A stretch of DNA of 64,000 bases from Pseudarthrobacter oxydans (GTDB lineage Bacteria > Actinomycetota > Actinomycetes > Actinomycetales > Micrococcaceae), in assembly GCF_013314975.1 (NCBI RefSeq), contig NZ_JABTYH010000026.1, positions 1 to 64,000 on the forward strand, given 5' to 3'. The position numbers were made by a program, and so were the translations under genes. The number at the start of each line of letters is the position of its first letter. Position 1 is the first letter of the stretch. Below are positions 8,117 through 15,958 of the stretch, piece by piece. Below the pieces are notes generated by a model. That model had not been told where the DNA came from, ran no database searches, and saw only the letters and a program-made list of their open reading frames with translations.

Positions 8117-8865
8117 GCCTGGGCTCCTTCGGTGCTTGCGGCGGCCTTGAGGAAGGCAAGGCTCTCCGCGATGCCCTCTAAGATGTCCCCGTCGTAGTCA
8201 TCGAATTCCACCACGCCCACCTCCAGGGAAGTGGCGGCGGCGATGACGTCGAGGACCGGAACCCGGCCCTTGCCTGCAGGCTGCTGCGCCTTGGTGTCCG
8301 TCGTGAGTGGCCCGTCCTTGATGTGGATCAGCTTTACCCGGTCGCCGAGCCTGGTGAGGATGTCCACGGGGTCCTGCCCGCCGACAGCCACCCAGTAGGT
8401 GTCCACTTCAAGGACCAGTTCCGGATCGAGCAGGCCGGCGAAGTATTCCAGGGCGGTCCTGCCCTCAATGGTGGACTCCAGTTCCCATTGGTGGTTGTGG
8501 TAACCCACCCGGATGCCGTATTCGGCACCCTTCCTGGCGGCCTCGTTCAGGGCCGCTGCCGTGGCCTGGATGTCCTCAGCCGCCTGCCAGCGGTCGGCGG
8601 GGATGAACGGGTCGATCACCGTGGTGATGCCCAGGTCCCGGGCTGCCGCGAAGATCTGGTCCTGGTCTTGGCTGAGCAGCGGTGCGTGGCCGGACGGTGC
8701 CGTCAGTCCGTTCTCTTTCAGGGCCGCCCCCAGTTCCTTTGCGGTGGCCACGAAGTTGTAGGGCTCCACCTGGGTAAAGCCGATGTCCGCGACCCTGCGG
8801 ATGGTCCCTGCCAGGTCCTCCTGGATGGCGTCGCGCAGGGTGTATAGCTGAATTGAGTAGGACAA
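8113..8865 (-). CDS. Sugar phosphate isomerase/epimerase, first gene of the ROK-regulated cluster
   Basis: A 250-residue TIM-barrel protein of the xylose-isomerase-like/IolE superfamily. It begins with a TTG codon reading MSYSIQLYTLRDAIQEDLAG, supported by a good Shine-Dalgarno (AGGAG, 5-6 nt upstream). Metal-site segments are 'VGYHNHQWELES' (His/Glu), 'LVLEVDTYWVAVGG' (Asp, with the usual His replaced by a VDTYW context), 'LIHIKDGPL' and 'VVEFDDYDGD'. The shorter length and 'QLYTLRDAI' opening are typical of the small isomerases found beside Gfo/Idh/MocA genes in sugar clusters. It is the first gene after a promoter with a strong palindrome, divergent from the ROK regulator at 8999. The rare TTG start may reduce its translation relative to downstream genes. 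Confidence 0.88.
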   Translation of the reverse strand: MSYSIQLYTLRDAIQEDLAGTIRRVADIGFTQVEPYNFVATAKELGAALKENGLTAPSGHAPLLSQDQDQIFAAARDLGITTVIDPFIPADRWQAAEDIQATAAALNEAARKGAEYGIRVGYHNHQWELESTIEGRTALEYFAGLLDPELVLEVDTYWVAVGGQDPVDILTRLGDRVKLIHIKDGPLTTDTKAQQPAGKGRVPVLDVIAAATSLEVGVVEFDDYDGDILEGIAESLAFLKAAASTEGAQA

Positions 8866-8903
8866 GGTGTCTCCTGGTTGCTTGGCCGTACCGGCAAGTG
8901 TGA

Positions 8904-8919
8904 TGCAGGTCTACCTGCA
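8904..8919. promoter_or_regulatory. Perfect palindromic operator at the sugar-cluster promoter (probable ROK site)
   Basis: TGCAGGT-CT-ACCTGCA is an inverted repeat with 7-bp perfect arms in the 133-bp divergent gap. It lies just downstream of a likely minus-strand -10 box, so a bound repressor would block initiation. The adjacent gene encodes a ROK repressor, the obvious candidate ligand, though binding is inferred. Confidence 0.6.
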
Positions 8920-8924
8920 AAGCT

Positions 8925-8955
8925 AGGAGTACTTTTGCCGAACGTCAAGCAAAAG
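8925..8955 (-). promoter_or_regulatory. Promoter of the sugar cluster with a second inverted repeat
   Basis: On the minus strand TTGACG (8948-8943) and TAGCTT (8925-8920) are separated by 17 bp, a good actinobacterial -35 and a weaker -10. The -35 sits inside a second inverted repeat, CTTTTGC (8932-8938) and GCAAAAG (8949-8955), with a 10-bp spacer. Two different symmetric elements therefore flank the promoter core, which would suit a repressor plus another regulator or two sites of one protein. The transcription start would fall near the palindrome at 8904-8919. Confidence 0.5.
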
Positions 8956-8998
8956 CTGCTGCCGTGACATAATTAAGTAGATCTGCTATCCATGTCCT

Positions 8999-10216
8999 AT
9001 GAACAAGACGACCGGTCGGCAGGTTTCCGCCGAGGCCCAGGCGTTGCCGGGGCGCGCCGGCGACATCTTCCAGCTGCTGCGGGATGGCAGGGCCCGCACC
9101 CGCGCTGAGCTGGCCGGCATTACAGGCCTGGCCAGGTCCACCGTGGCCACCCGGATCGATGCCCTGATCTCTTCCGGACTTGTTGGCCCGGCAGGTGAGG
9201 CAACCTCCAGCGGCGGCAGGCCGCCGTCGCGCTTTGCCTTCAACCCGGCCGCCCGCGTGGTGCTGGCGGTGGACGTCGGAGCCACGCATGTGGCGCTGGC
9301 CGTCACGGACCTGGGCGGATCGGTGCTCGCTGAACGGCGGGTGGACCAGCAGGTGGCGGACGGGCCGGAGAAGGTCCTGGGGCTGGTGGTCCGCGAGGCG
9401 GCGAAACTTCTGGCGTCGGCATCCCGCGGCGTGGCGGACCTGGCGGGTGTGGGGATCGGGCTGCCCGGACCCGTGGAGCATGACACCGGCCGCCCCGTCA
9501 AGCCGCCCATCATGCCCGGCTGGGACGGGTTCGATGTGGTCCGGTTTGTCCAGCGCTCGCTGCCGGTCCCCGTGCTGGTGGACAACGACGTCAACATCAT
9601 GGCGCTGGGTGAGCGAACCGCCCACTGGCCGGACCAGGACAATTTCATCTTCGTGAAGGTGGCCACCGGCATCGGCGCGGGGATCATCAGCAGCGGCCAG
9701 CTGCAGCGCGGTGCCAACGGCACGGCCGGCGACCTTGGACATGTCCGCGTCCCCCGGGGGGACCACGTCCTGTGCCGGTGCGGCAACCATGGCTGCCTCG
9801 AAGCCCTCGCGTCAGGACCCGCCATTGCCGCTGGCCTTCGCAGCGAGGGGCTGGAAGCGGCGACGGGGGCGGACGTGGTCAGCCTGGTGGCCCACGGGAA
9901 CCAGCAGGCTGTCCAGGCACTCCGCCAGGCAGGCCGGGACGTGGGCGATGTGCTCGCCACTGTGGTGAACCTCCTGAACCCGTCGGTCATCGTCATCGGC
10001 GGGAGCATCGGGGAATCGGGCGAGCACCTGGTGGCCGGCGTCCGGGAGGTTGTCTACCGGCGCTCGCTGCCCCTTGCCACGTCGCAGCTCCGGATCGGGC
10101 TGTCCCATGCAGGGGACAAGGCCGCGATCCTCGGCGCCAGCCAGCTGGTGACCCAGCATGTCCTTTCCCCGGCGGTTATCGAGGCAACCCTCGCGGGGAA
10201 CGCCATGGCGGGCTGA
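8999..10216 (+). CDS. ROK family transcriptional regulator
   Basis: A 405-residue ROK-family repressor with an N-terminal winged helix (about residues 17-75; 'RAELAGITGLARSTVATRID' is the recognition helix region) and a sugar-kinase-like ROK domain starting at 'VLAVDVGATHVALAV' near residue 91. The ROK zinc motif is visible as CRCGNHGCLEALASG at about residues 258-272. The DNA-binding domain makes it a regulator rather than a glucokinase. It is transcribed away from the four-gene Gfo/Idh-isomerase cluster, and the shared 133-bp gap holds a perfect palindrome, so it most likely represses that cluster and responds to a sugar ligand. No strong Shine-Dalgarno precedes the ATG at 8999. Confidence 0.92.
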   Translation: MNKTTGRQVSAEAQALPGRAGDIFQLLRDGRARTRAELAGITGLARSTVATRIDALISSGLVGPAGEATSSGGRPPSRFAFNPAARVVLAVDVGATHVALAVTDLGGSVLAERRVDQQVADGPEKVLGLVVREAAKLLASASRGVADLAGVGIGLPGPVEHDTGRPVKPPIMPGWDGFDVVRFVQRSLPVPVLVDNDVNIMALGERTAHWPDQDNFIFVKVATGIGAGIISSGQLQRGANGTAGDLGHVRVPRGDHVLCRCGNHGCLEALASGPAIAAGLRSEGLEAATGADVVSLVAHGNQQAVQALRQAGRDVGDVLATVVNLLNPSVIVIGGSIGESGEHLVAGVREVVYRRSLPLATSQLRIGLSHAGDKAAILGASQLVTQHVLSPAVIEATLAGNAMAG

Positions 10217-10223
10217 AGACCGG

Positions 10224-11183
10224 CTACGGCGTGATGGTCCGGACGGGGGCGCCGGCCAGCCAGGCGGTGACATCCTCGAATGCCCCGCCGTAGAACTGGC
10301 GGTAGCTTTCCCGCGTGACGTAGCCGAGGTGCGGCGAGAGCACCGTGTTGGGTGCGGTGAGGAGCGGATGCCCGGCCTGCAGCGGTTCCTGGTCGAACAC
10401 GTCCAGGGCCGCCCCCCGGATCCAGCCCTCGCTGAGGGCCCTGAGCAGTGCGTCCTGGTTGACCAGCGGGCCCCGGGCGGTGTTGACCAGGATGCCTTCG
10501 GGTCCCAGCAGGCGCAGCTCCGGTTCACCCACGATGTTCTCCGAGCGTGCCGAGAGCCGGAGGTGGAGCGTGGCGACGTCGGACTGGCGGAACAGCTCCT
10601 CCTTGGACACCAGCCGCGCACCGGCCTCCTCCGCCGCCCCGGCCGTCAGGTTCTGGCTCCAGGCCAGCACCTCCATCCCGAAGGCCTGCCCGTAGGCCGC
10701 AATGCGGCGCCCGATCTTGCCAAGTCCCACAACACCAAGGGTTTTTCCTGCCAGCTCGAATCCCACCGAGGTCTGCCAGGTACCGGCGCGCAGGGAGTTC
10801 TCCTCGGCTGTCAGGTTCCTGGCGATGGCCAGCAGGAGTGCCCACGTCAGCTCGGGAGCGGCGGTGGGCGAACCCGGAGTTCCGCAGACGGTGATGCCCT
10901 GCTCGGCAGCCGCGGCAACATCAACGGAGGCATTCGCCATCCCGGTGGTTACCAGGAGTTGGAGGCCGGGAAGTTTCTCGAGCACTTCGCGCGGAAAGGC
11001 GGTCCGCTCGCGCATGGCAACCACAATGGTGGCATCCGCCAGCGCGGCCACCAGGGACTCGGCCGAGGCGAAAGGTTCACGGTAGGTAACAACGCTGACC
11101 CCCTCCGCTTCCAGGGCTGCCCAGTCGGCAAAACCATGGGCTACATCCTGGTAGTCATCAAGGATGGCGAGGCGGTGCTGCAT
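10224..11183 (-). CDS. D-2-hydroxyacid dehydrogenase family protein
   Basis: A 319-residue NAD-dependent D-isomer 2-hydroxyacid dehydrogenase (SerA/LdhA-like fold). The cofactor loop GLGKIG is at residues 153-158, 'NTARGPLVNQDALL' contains the catalytic Arg, and 'NTVLSPHLGYVT' holds the catalytic His. The start at 11183 (MQHRLAILDDYQ) is preferred over one 42 bp upstream because AAGGAC is correctly spaced before it and because relatives begin at this point. The opening 'ILDDYQDVAHGFADW' is typical of a widespread actinobacterial and proteobacterial subfamily of unknown substrate. It ends 8 bp from the convergent ROK gene and is divergent from the MFS gene at 11327, so it appears monocistronic. 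Confidence 0.9.
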   Translation of the reverse strand: MQHRLAILDDYQDVAHGFADWAALEAEGVSVVTYREPFASAESLVAALADATIVVAMRERTAFPREVLEKLPGLQLLVTTGMANASVDVAAAAEQGITVCGTPGSPTAAPELTWALLLAIARNLTAEENSLRAGTWQTSVGFELAGKTLGVVGLGKIGRRIAAYGQAFGMEVLAWSQNLTAGAAEEAGARLVSKEELFRQSDVATLHLRLSARSENIVGEPELRLLGPEGILVNTARGPLVNQDALLRALSEGWIRGAALDVFDQEPLQAGHPLLTAPNTVLSPHLGYVTRESYRQFYGGAFEDVTAWLAGAPVRTITP

Positions 11184-11326
11184 GGCGGTGTCCTTCGTCC
11201 CGGATCTCTCTGGCGTGAAGTTCATCGTAAGGCAGCAGGTCCTGCGGGGACGCCTGGAACCGCTGAACCGCCGGGCGTGATAGCAATGGGAGTGATGAAA
11301 CCACCCCCAGACCGGTTCCTGGCCCT

Positions 11327-12520
11327 GTGAGCGGCCGGATCCTCGCCCGGGTTCCCTCCAGTTGGATCCTGCTGGCCTGCATCGGCCTGCTGGCGCTTAA
11401 TCTTCGGGGACCGTTCATAGCCGTTGCCCCGGTGGTGGACCTGATGCAGGCCGAGCTCAACTTCTCGCCGGTGATGTTGGGGCTGCTGACCAGTATCCCG
11501 GTTCTTTGCTTCTCCCTGGCCGCGCCCCTGGCATCCCTGGCCTCCAGGAAGTTCGGTGCCGAGTTCGCAGTGACGCTGACCATCCTTGGAGTGCTGGCCG
11601 GCGTCCTGGTCCGTTCCTCTGGGGGACCGGTCCTGGTGATGGCCGGTACGGTCGTGATCGGCCTGGCCATTACGGTGGGCAACATCGCGGTGCCCCTGAT
11701 TATCCGCCGCGACTTTGCCCCCGCCCGGCAGGGGACCGCGATGGGCATCTACACGGCAGCCCTGAACATCGGCTCGTTCCTGACGTCGGTGGCCACGGCA
11801 CCGCTGGCCGGCGTGGCGGGGTGGAGGTTCGCGCTGGGATCGGTGGCGGTCCTGGCGGTGGCAGCGGTGGCGTTCTGGATTCTCGCCGTGGGTCCGCGAA
11901 ACGCATTCCTGGTCTCGCCCGAAAGCACAGCGACCAGCAGCCTGGCGCCGGTCCGGGGCTCGCGCTGGATCACTGCGGGGCTGACGGCGGGCTTCGCCGG
12001 GCAGGCGTTTTCCTATTACGGGGTGACGGCCTGGCTGCCCAGTTACCTCAACGACGAGCTGGGAATGTCCGCAACCGAGGCCGGCGCGGCTTCCTCCATC
12101 TTCCAGATCCTCGCCATCGTGGGCGGTCTTGGAGTGCCGTTTGCCGCTAAATACATGAGCATGACGTCCGTGACGGTCACCTTGGGTGTCCTGTGGATCA
12201 CCGTGCCCGCCGGTCTGCTGCTGGCACCCGGAGCATGGTGGCTGTGGTCCACTGCCGGCGGTATCGCCCAGGGCGGCGGCATCACCGTCATCTTCATCGC
12301 CATCATCCGGCTGGCAAGGGACCAGGCATCGGCGGGACGCATGTCCGCTGTGGTGCAGGGCGCCGGCTACGCAATCGGAGCCGCCGCCCCGCCGCTGGTG
12401 GGCTTCATCCACGACGCCTCCGGCTCCTGGACCCCGGCCCTGCTGGTGATCCTGGCGTCCGTGCTGACGTTCTTTGCCAGCACTGCCCTCTCCGTGCGGC
12501 GGGTGCCAAAGGGCCGCTGA
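11327..12520 (+). CDS. MFS transporter, CynX/NimT-like
   Basis: A 397-residue major facilitator with about 12 predicted membrane spans. The opening 'LLALNLRGPFIAVAPVVDLM' is the hallmark of the CynX/NimT (cyanate/nitroimidazole) branch, which also has the first-loop 'RKFGAEFAVTL'. The predicted start is GTG at 11327; an ATG at 11295 is in another frame and stops at once. The gene stands alone between a divergent dehydrogenase and a complex repeat at 12558-12662. Substrates of this branch vary widely, so no substrate is assigned. Confidence 0.85.
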   Translation: MSGRILARVPSSWILLACIGLLALNLRGPFIAVAPVVDLMQAELNFSPVMLGLLTSIPVLCFSLAAPLASLASRKFGAEFAVTLTILGVLAGVLVRSSGGPVLVMAGTVVIGLAITVGNIAVPLIIRRDFAPARQGTAMGIYTAALNIGSFLTSVATAPLAGVAGWRFALGSVAVLAVAAVAFWILAVGPRNAFLVSPESTATSSLAPVRGSRWITAGLTAGFAGQAFSYYGVTAWLPSYLNDELGMSATEAGAASSIFQILAIVGGLGVPFAAKYMSMTSVTVTLGVLWITVPAGLLLAPGAWWLWSTAGGIAQGGGITVIFIAIIRLARDQASAGRMSAVVQGAGYAIGAAAPPLVGFIHDASGSWTPALLVILASVLTFFASTALSVRRVPKGR

Positions 12521-12557
12521 GCCAGGCGCCGCCGTCGTACGTCCTTCCCCCCTTAAG

Positions 12558-12662
12558 GGACGCTCTCTCACTTAATGCCGCTTAACGACGATCGCTCTCT
12601 CACTTTCCTGGGGCAAGTGAGAGAGCGATCGGGGATTTCCTGCATCAAGTGAGAGAGCGTCC
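12558..12662. repeat. Nested inverted repeat, copy A of the GAGAGAGCG family
   Basis: Two stems are nested. The outer arms, 12558-12578 and 12642-12662, pair over 21 bp with one mismatch; the left arm contains GACGCTCTCTCACTTAATGC. The inner arms, 12589-12605 and 12615-12631, pair perfectly over 17 bp and contain CGCTCTCTCACTT and AAGTGAGAGAGCG. The element fills the gap between the convergent MFS and malate synthase genes and could act as a bidirectional terminator. Related copies lie at 19638-19762 and 44319-44412, with a partial one at 18124-18144, so it is a dispersed family, not a simple terminator. Confidence 0.85.
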
Positions 12663-12749
12663 GGGGGGTGTTCCGTCGCCGGGCCAGCCCTCCGGATTTC
12701 GGAGGGGCCTGTTGCGGAGGGCGTGCCGGCCCGGCGAACGGAATTCTGG

Positions 12750-14402
12750 TTATGCGGCGGCGAGTTCCTCGACCGTGGCCTTCTCGCGGGCCTCTGTCAG
12801 GTACCGCGCGTAGGCGGGCAGGGTGAGGAAGGACGGGAAGTCCCGGGCCATGGTGACCTCCTCGAAGATGTCGCGGGCGTCCTCGAAGCGGTCGCCGTCG
12901 AAGCGTTCCAGCCGCGCGAATTCCTCGTCCAGGAGTTCCTCGATCCAGTGGTGGGTGACGATTTCCCCGCGGTCCGTGATGGCGCTGGCGAACATCCACT
13001 GCCAGAGCTGCGAGCGGGAGATTTCCGCGGTGGCGGCGTCCTCCATGAGGTTGTGGATGGCCACCGCGCCGTTGCCGCGGAGCCAGGATTCGATGTAGCG
13101 GATGCCCACTTCGATGTTGTTCCGGATGCCCTGTTCGGTGATGGTGCCGGTGGTGGCGGCAACGTTGATGAGGGCCCGGTCGTCGGGGACCACGTCCTCG
13201 CGGGTGCGGTCCAGCTGGTTGGGCTTGCTGCCCAGGATGCTGTCGAACACCTCGCGGCAAACGGGCACCAGGTCAGGGTGGGCCACCCAGGAGCCGTCGA
13301 AGCCGTCGTTGGCCTCGCGGGTCTTGTCCGCACGGACCTTTTCGAGGGCGTTGGTGTTGGCGGCTTCGTCCTTGCGGTTGGGGACAGCTGCGGCCATGCC
13401 GCCGATGGCCATGGCGCCGCGCTTGTGGCAGGCACGGACCAGCTGTTCGGTGTAGGCCCGCATGAAGGGCTGGGTCATGGTCACCTGGCTGCGGTCCGGC
13501 AGGACGAAGCGCGGGCCGCGGGTGCGGAAGTTCTTGATGAGGGAGAAGATGTAGTCCCAGCGGCCGGCGTTGAGTCCGGCGGCGTGGTCCCGCAGTTCGT
13601 AGAGGATCTCCTCCATTTCGAAGGCCGCGGTGATGGTTTCGATCAGCACGGTGGCGCGGATGGTGCCCTGCGGAATGCCGAGCAGGTCCTGGGCCAGGAT
13701 GAAGATGTCGTTCCACAGGCGGGCTTCGAGGTGGTTCTCGATTTTCGGCAGGTAGAAGTACGGGCCTTTGCCCTGGGCCAGGAGGCGGCGGGCGTTGTGG
13801 AAGAAGAACAGGCCGAAGTCCACGATGCCGCCGGCGATGGGTTCGCCGTCGATCAGCATGTGCTTCTCGGGTAGGTGCCAGCCGCGGGGGCGGACCACGA
13901 TGGTGGGGAGGTCGCCGGCGGGGCGGAGCTTGTATTCCTTGCCCTCGGGGGAGGTGAAGTCGATGCGCCGCTCCAGGGCATCGGTGAGGTTCAGCTGGCC
14001 CTTGATGACATTCCGCCAGGTAGGGGTGGAGGAGTCCTCCATGTCCGCGAGCCACACCTTGGCCCCGGAATTCAGGGCGTTGATGGTCATCTTCTTGTCC
14101 ACCGGACCGGTGATTTCCACGCGGCGGTCCTCCAGCCCCGGGGCCGGGGGAGCGACGCGCCAGGACGGGTCGTTGCGGATTTCCTCGGTCTCGCGGAGGA
14201 ACCGCGGGTCCTGCCCGGCAGCGATCTCCGCCCGCCGCGTCCGGCGTGCCTGCAGCAGCTCCTGCCGCCGGGCCGCCGTCGTCCTGTGCAGCTTGGCAAT
14301 GAAAGCCAAGGCATCCGGTGTCAGCACTTCGTCCTGCCGGCAAATCGGCTGGGCAGTCATGGTGATTCCATTGATCGTGAAACTGTCAGTAAAGCTGTTC
14401 AT
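12750..14402 (-). CDS. aceB: Malate synthase A
   Basis: Malate synthase condenses glyoxylate with acetyl-CoA to malate, the second step of the glyoxylate shunt. The 550-residue product matches the MSA length. Family segments are 'VWLADMEDSSTPTWRNVI', 'RPRGWHLPEKHMLIDGE', 'FFFHNARRLLAQGKGPYFYL' and 'LIETITAAFEMEEILYEL', the last holding the metal-binding Glu. 'MTQPFMRAYTEQLVRACHKR' and 'NLMEDAATAEISRSQLWQW', with the C-terminal catalytic Asp, follow. The start at 14402 is preferred over an ATG 18 bp upstream because AGGAGA is well spaced before it. It lies downstream of aceA on the same strand, separated by 92 bp containing a 22-bp hairpin, so expression relative to aceA may be set by partial termination or processing. 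Confidence 0.97.
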   Translation of the reverse strand: MNSFTDSFTINGITMTAQPICRQDEVLTPDALAFIAKLHRTTAARRQELLQARRTRRAEIAAGQDPRFLRETEEIRNDPSWRVAPPAPGLEDRRVEITGPVDKKMTINALNSGAKVWLADMEDSSTPTWRNVIKGQLNLTDALERRIDFTSPEGKEYKLRPAGDLPTIVVRPRGWHLPEKHMLIDGEPIAGGIVDFGLFFFHNARRLLAQGKGPYFYLPKIENHLEARLWNDIFILAQDLLGIPQGTIRATVLIETITAAFEMEEILYELRDHAAGLNAGRWDYIFSLIKNFRTRGPRFVLPDRSQVTMTQPFMRAYTEQLVRACHKRGAMAIGGMAAAVPNRKDEAANTNALEKVRADKTREANDGFDGSWVAHPDLVPVCREVFDSILGSKPNQLDRTREDVVPDDRALINVAATTGTITEQGIRNNIEVGIRYIESWLRGNGAVAIHNLMEDAATAEISRSQLWQWMFASAITDRGEIVTHHWIEELLDEEFARLERFDGDRFEDARDIFEEVTMARDFPSFLTLPAYARYLTEAREKATVEELAAA

Positions 14403-14431
14403 CTCGGTCTCCTGGTGCATGGCCCATCTGG

Positions 14432-14479
14432 GTAGCAGTAGGTGTCGTTTTGAGCCCTCAAAACGACACCTACTGCTAC
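14432..14479. repeat. Perfect 22-bp hairpin between aceA and aceB
   Basis: Arms 14432-14453 and 14458-14479 are perfectly complementary over 22 bp with a GCCC loop. The left arm reads GTAGCAGTAGGTGTCGTTTT followed by GA. It is in the 92-bp gap between isocitrate lyase and malate synthase. No T-tract follows the stem on the minus strand, so a simple Rho-independent terminator is unlikely; an mRNA processing or stabilising element or a mobile repeat is equally possible. Confidence 0.8.
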
Positions 14480-14494
14480 TTACTTGGGAAAGAT

Positions 14495-15811
14495 TTAGTG
14501 GAACTGGCCCTCTTCGGTCGATCCGACCAGTGCGAGGGTGGATGCGTTCGGGTTGAGCGCAGTGGCGATGTCGTCGAAGTAGCCGGTGCCGACTTCGCGC
14601 TGGTGCTTGGTTGCGGTGTAGCCGCGGGATTCGGAGGCGAATTCCTTCTCCTGGAGCTCGACGTAGGCGCTCATGCCTTCCCGGGCGTAGCCGTGGGCGA
14701 GATCGAACATCGAGTAGTTCAGGGCGTGGAAACCGGCCAGGGTGATGAACTGGAACGTGAAGCCCATGGCGCCGAGTTCACGCTGGAACTTGGCGATGGT
14801 GGCGTCGTCCAGGTGCTTGCGCCAGTTGAACGACGGCGAGCAGTTGTAGGAGAGCATCTGGTCCGGGAACTCGGCCTTGACGGCCTCGGCGAACTTGCGG
14901 GCAAGTTCGAGGTCCGGGGTGCCCGTTTCCATCCAGATGAGGTCGGAGTACGGGGCGTAGGCCTTGGCGCGGGCGATGCAGGGTTCGATGCCGTTGCGGA
15001 CCTTGTAGAAGCCTTCGGCGGTGCGCTCGCCGGTGATGAATTCCTGGTCGCGCTCGTCGACGTCGGAGGTGATCAGGGTGGCTGCCTCGGCGTCGGTGCG
15101 GGCGATGACCACGGACGGGGTGCCGGCGACGTCGGCTGCGAGGCGGGCCGCGTTCAGGGTGCGGACGTGCTGCTGGGTGGGGATCAGCACCTTGCCGCCG
15201 AGGTGGCCGCACTTCTTCTCGGACGCGAGCTGGTCCTCCCAGTGAACGCCTGAGGCGCCGGCCTGGATCATGGACTTCATCAGTTCGTAGGCGTTGAGCG
15301 GCCCGCCAAAGCCTGCCTCGGCGTCAGCAACGATCGGGACCATCCAGTCCTCGACGGTCTGGATGCCTTCGGAGAACTCGATCTGGTCCGCCCGGAGGAG
15401 GGCGTTGTTGATGCGGCGGACCACCGTGGGAACCGAGTTGGCCGGGTAGAGCGACTGGTCCGGGTAGGTGTGGCCGGAGTTATTGGCGTCGGCTGCGACC
15501 TGCCAGCCCGAGAGGTAGATGGCGCGGAGGCCGGCTTTTACCTGCTGCACGGCCTGGTTGCCGGTGAGGGCGCCGAGGGCGTTGGTGTAGCCGCCGGTCT
15601 TGTGCTCTTCGGTGAGCTGCTTCCACAGCTTCTCCGAGCCGCGGCGGGCCAGGGTGTGCTCTTCGGAGACGCGGCCGCGGAGGCGGACGACATCGGAAGC
15701 CTTGTAGTCCCGGGTCACACCTTCCCAGCGCGGGTTGGCGGCCCACTCGAGCTCCAGGGCGGCGGCCTGCTCTGCGGGCGTCTGCTGGGTGGGCTCAAAT
15801 GCTGCAGTCAT
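14495..15811 (-). CDS. aceA: Isocitrate lyase
   Basis: Cleaves isocitrate to glyoxylate and succinate, the first step of the glyoxylate shunt. The 438-residue product matches the short, actinobacterial/enterobacterial ICL class. The active-site signature KKCGH is present in 'SEKKCGHLGGKVLIPTQQH' near residues 198-216. Other family segments are 'AIYLSGWQVAADAN' near the N-terminus, 'PIVADAEAGFGGPLNAYEL' (Mg ligand) and 'SYNCSPSFNWRKHLDD'. A Shine-Dalgarno AAGGAG precedes the ATG at 15811. It faces a divergent RamB-type regulator, and its leader contains a 12-bp hairpin (15846-15875). Induction on acetate or fatty acids through that regulator is expected from the family. Confidence 0.97.
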   Translation of the reverse strand: MTAAFEPTQQTPAEQAAALELEWAANPRWEGVTRDYKASDVVRLRGRVSEEHTLARRGSEKLWKQLTEEHKTGGYTNALGALTGNQAVQQVKAGLRAIYLSGWQVAADANNSGHTYPDQSLYPANSVPTVVRRINNALLRADQIEFSEGIQTVEDWMVPIVADAEAGFGGPLNAYELMKSMIQAGASGVHWEDQLASEKKCGHLGGKVLIPTQQHVRTLNAARLAADVAGTPSVVIARTDAEAATLITSDVDERDQEFITGERTAEGFYKVRNGIEPCIARAKAYAPYSDLIWMETGTPDLELARKFAEAVKAEFPDQMLSYNCSPSFNWRKHLDDATIAKFQRELGAMGFTFQFITLAGFHALNYSMFDLAHGYAREGMSAYVELQEKEFASESRGYTATKHQREVGTGYFDDIATALNPNASTLALVGSTEEGQFH

Positions 15812-15845
15812 CGTTGATCTCCTTGATTGAGCTCCGGAATCGGTA

Positions 15846-15875
15846 GGCGGGAACTGCGCCTTTGCAGTTCCCGCC
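15846..15875 (-). promoter_or_regulatory. Leader hairpin upstream of aceA
   Basis: GGCGGGAACTGC (15846-15857) and GCAGTTCCCGCC (15864-15875) form a perfect 12-bp stem with a 6-nt loop. It lies 34 bp before the aceA start codon, so it is probably in the transcribed leader. It leaves the ribosome-binding site free. Possible roles are mRNA stabilisation or attenuation. Confidence 0.5.
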
Positions 15876-15894
15876 GGCTTCCGGTGCGGTGTTT

Positions 15895-15956
15895 CTTTCC
15901 GTGATCACTACTTTTCAGCACTTTCAAGCACCTTTCTAGAGAAAAAGTATGGAAAG
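15895..15956. promoter_or_regulatory. Phased CTTTC motifs between aceA and the RamB-type regulator
   Basis: Short CTTTC-like motifs occur at 15895-15899, 15911-15916, 15921-15925 and 15932-15936, the last three about 10 bp apart and so on one helix face. Two are part of AGCACTTTC and AGCACCTTTC. TTTCT and AGAAA (15933-15944) form a small inverted repeat, and GAAAG recurs inverted at 15952-15956. This is a plausible operator region for the divergent regulator. The corynebacterial RamB consensus itself was not recognised. Confidence 0.35.
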
Positions 15957-15958
15957 AA

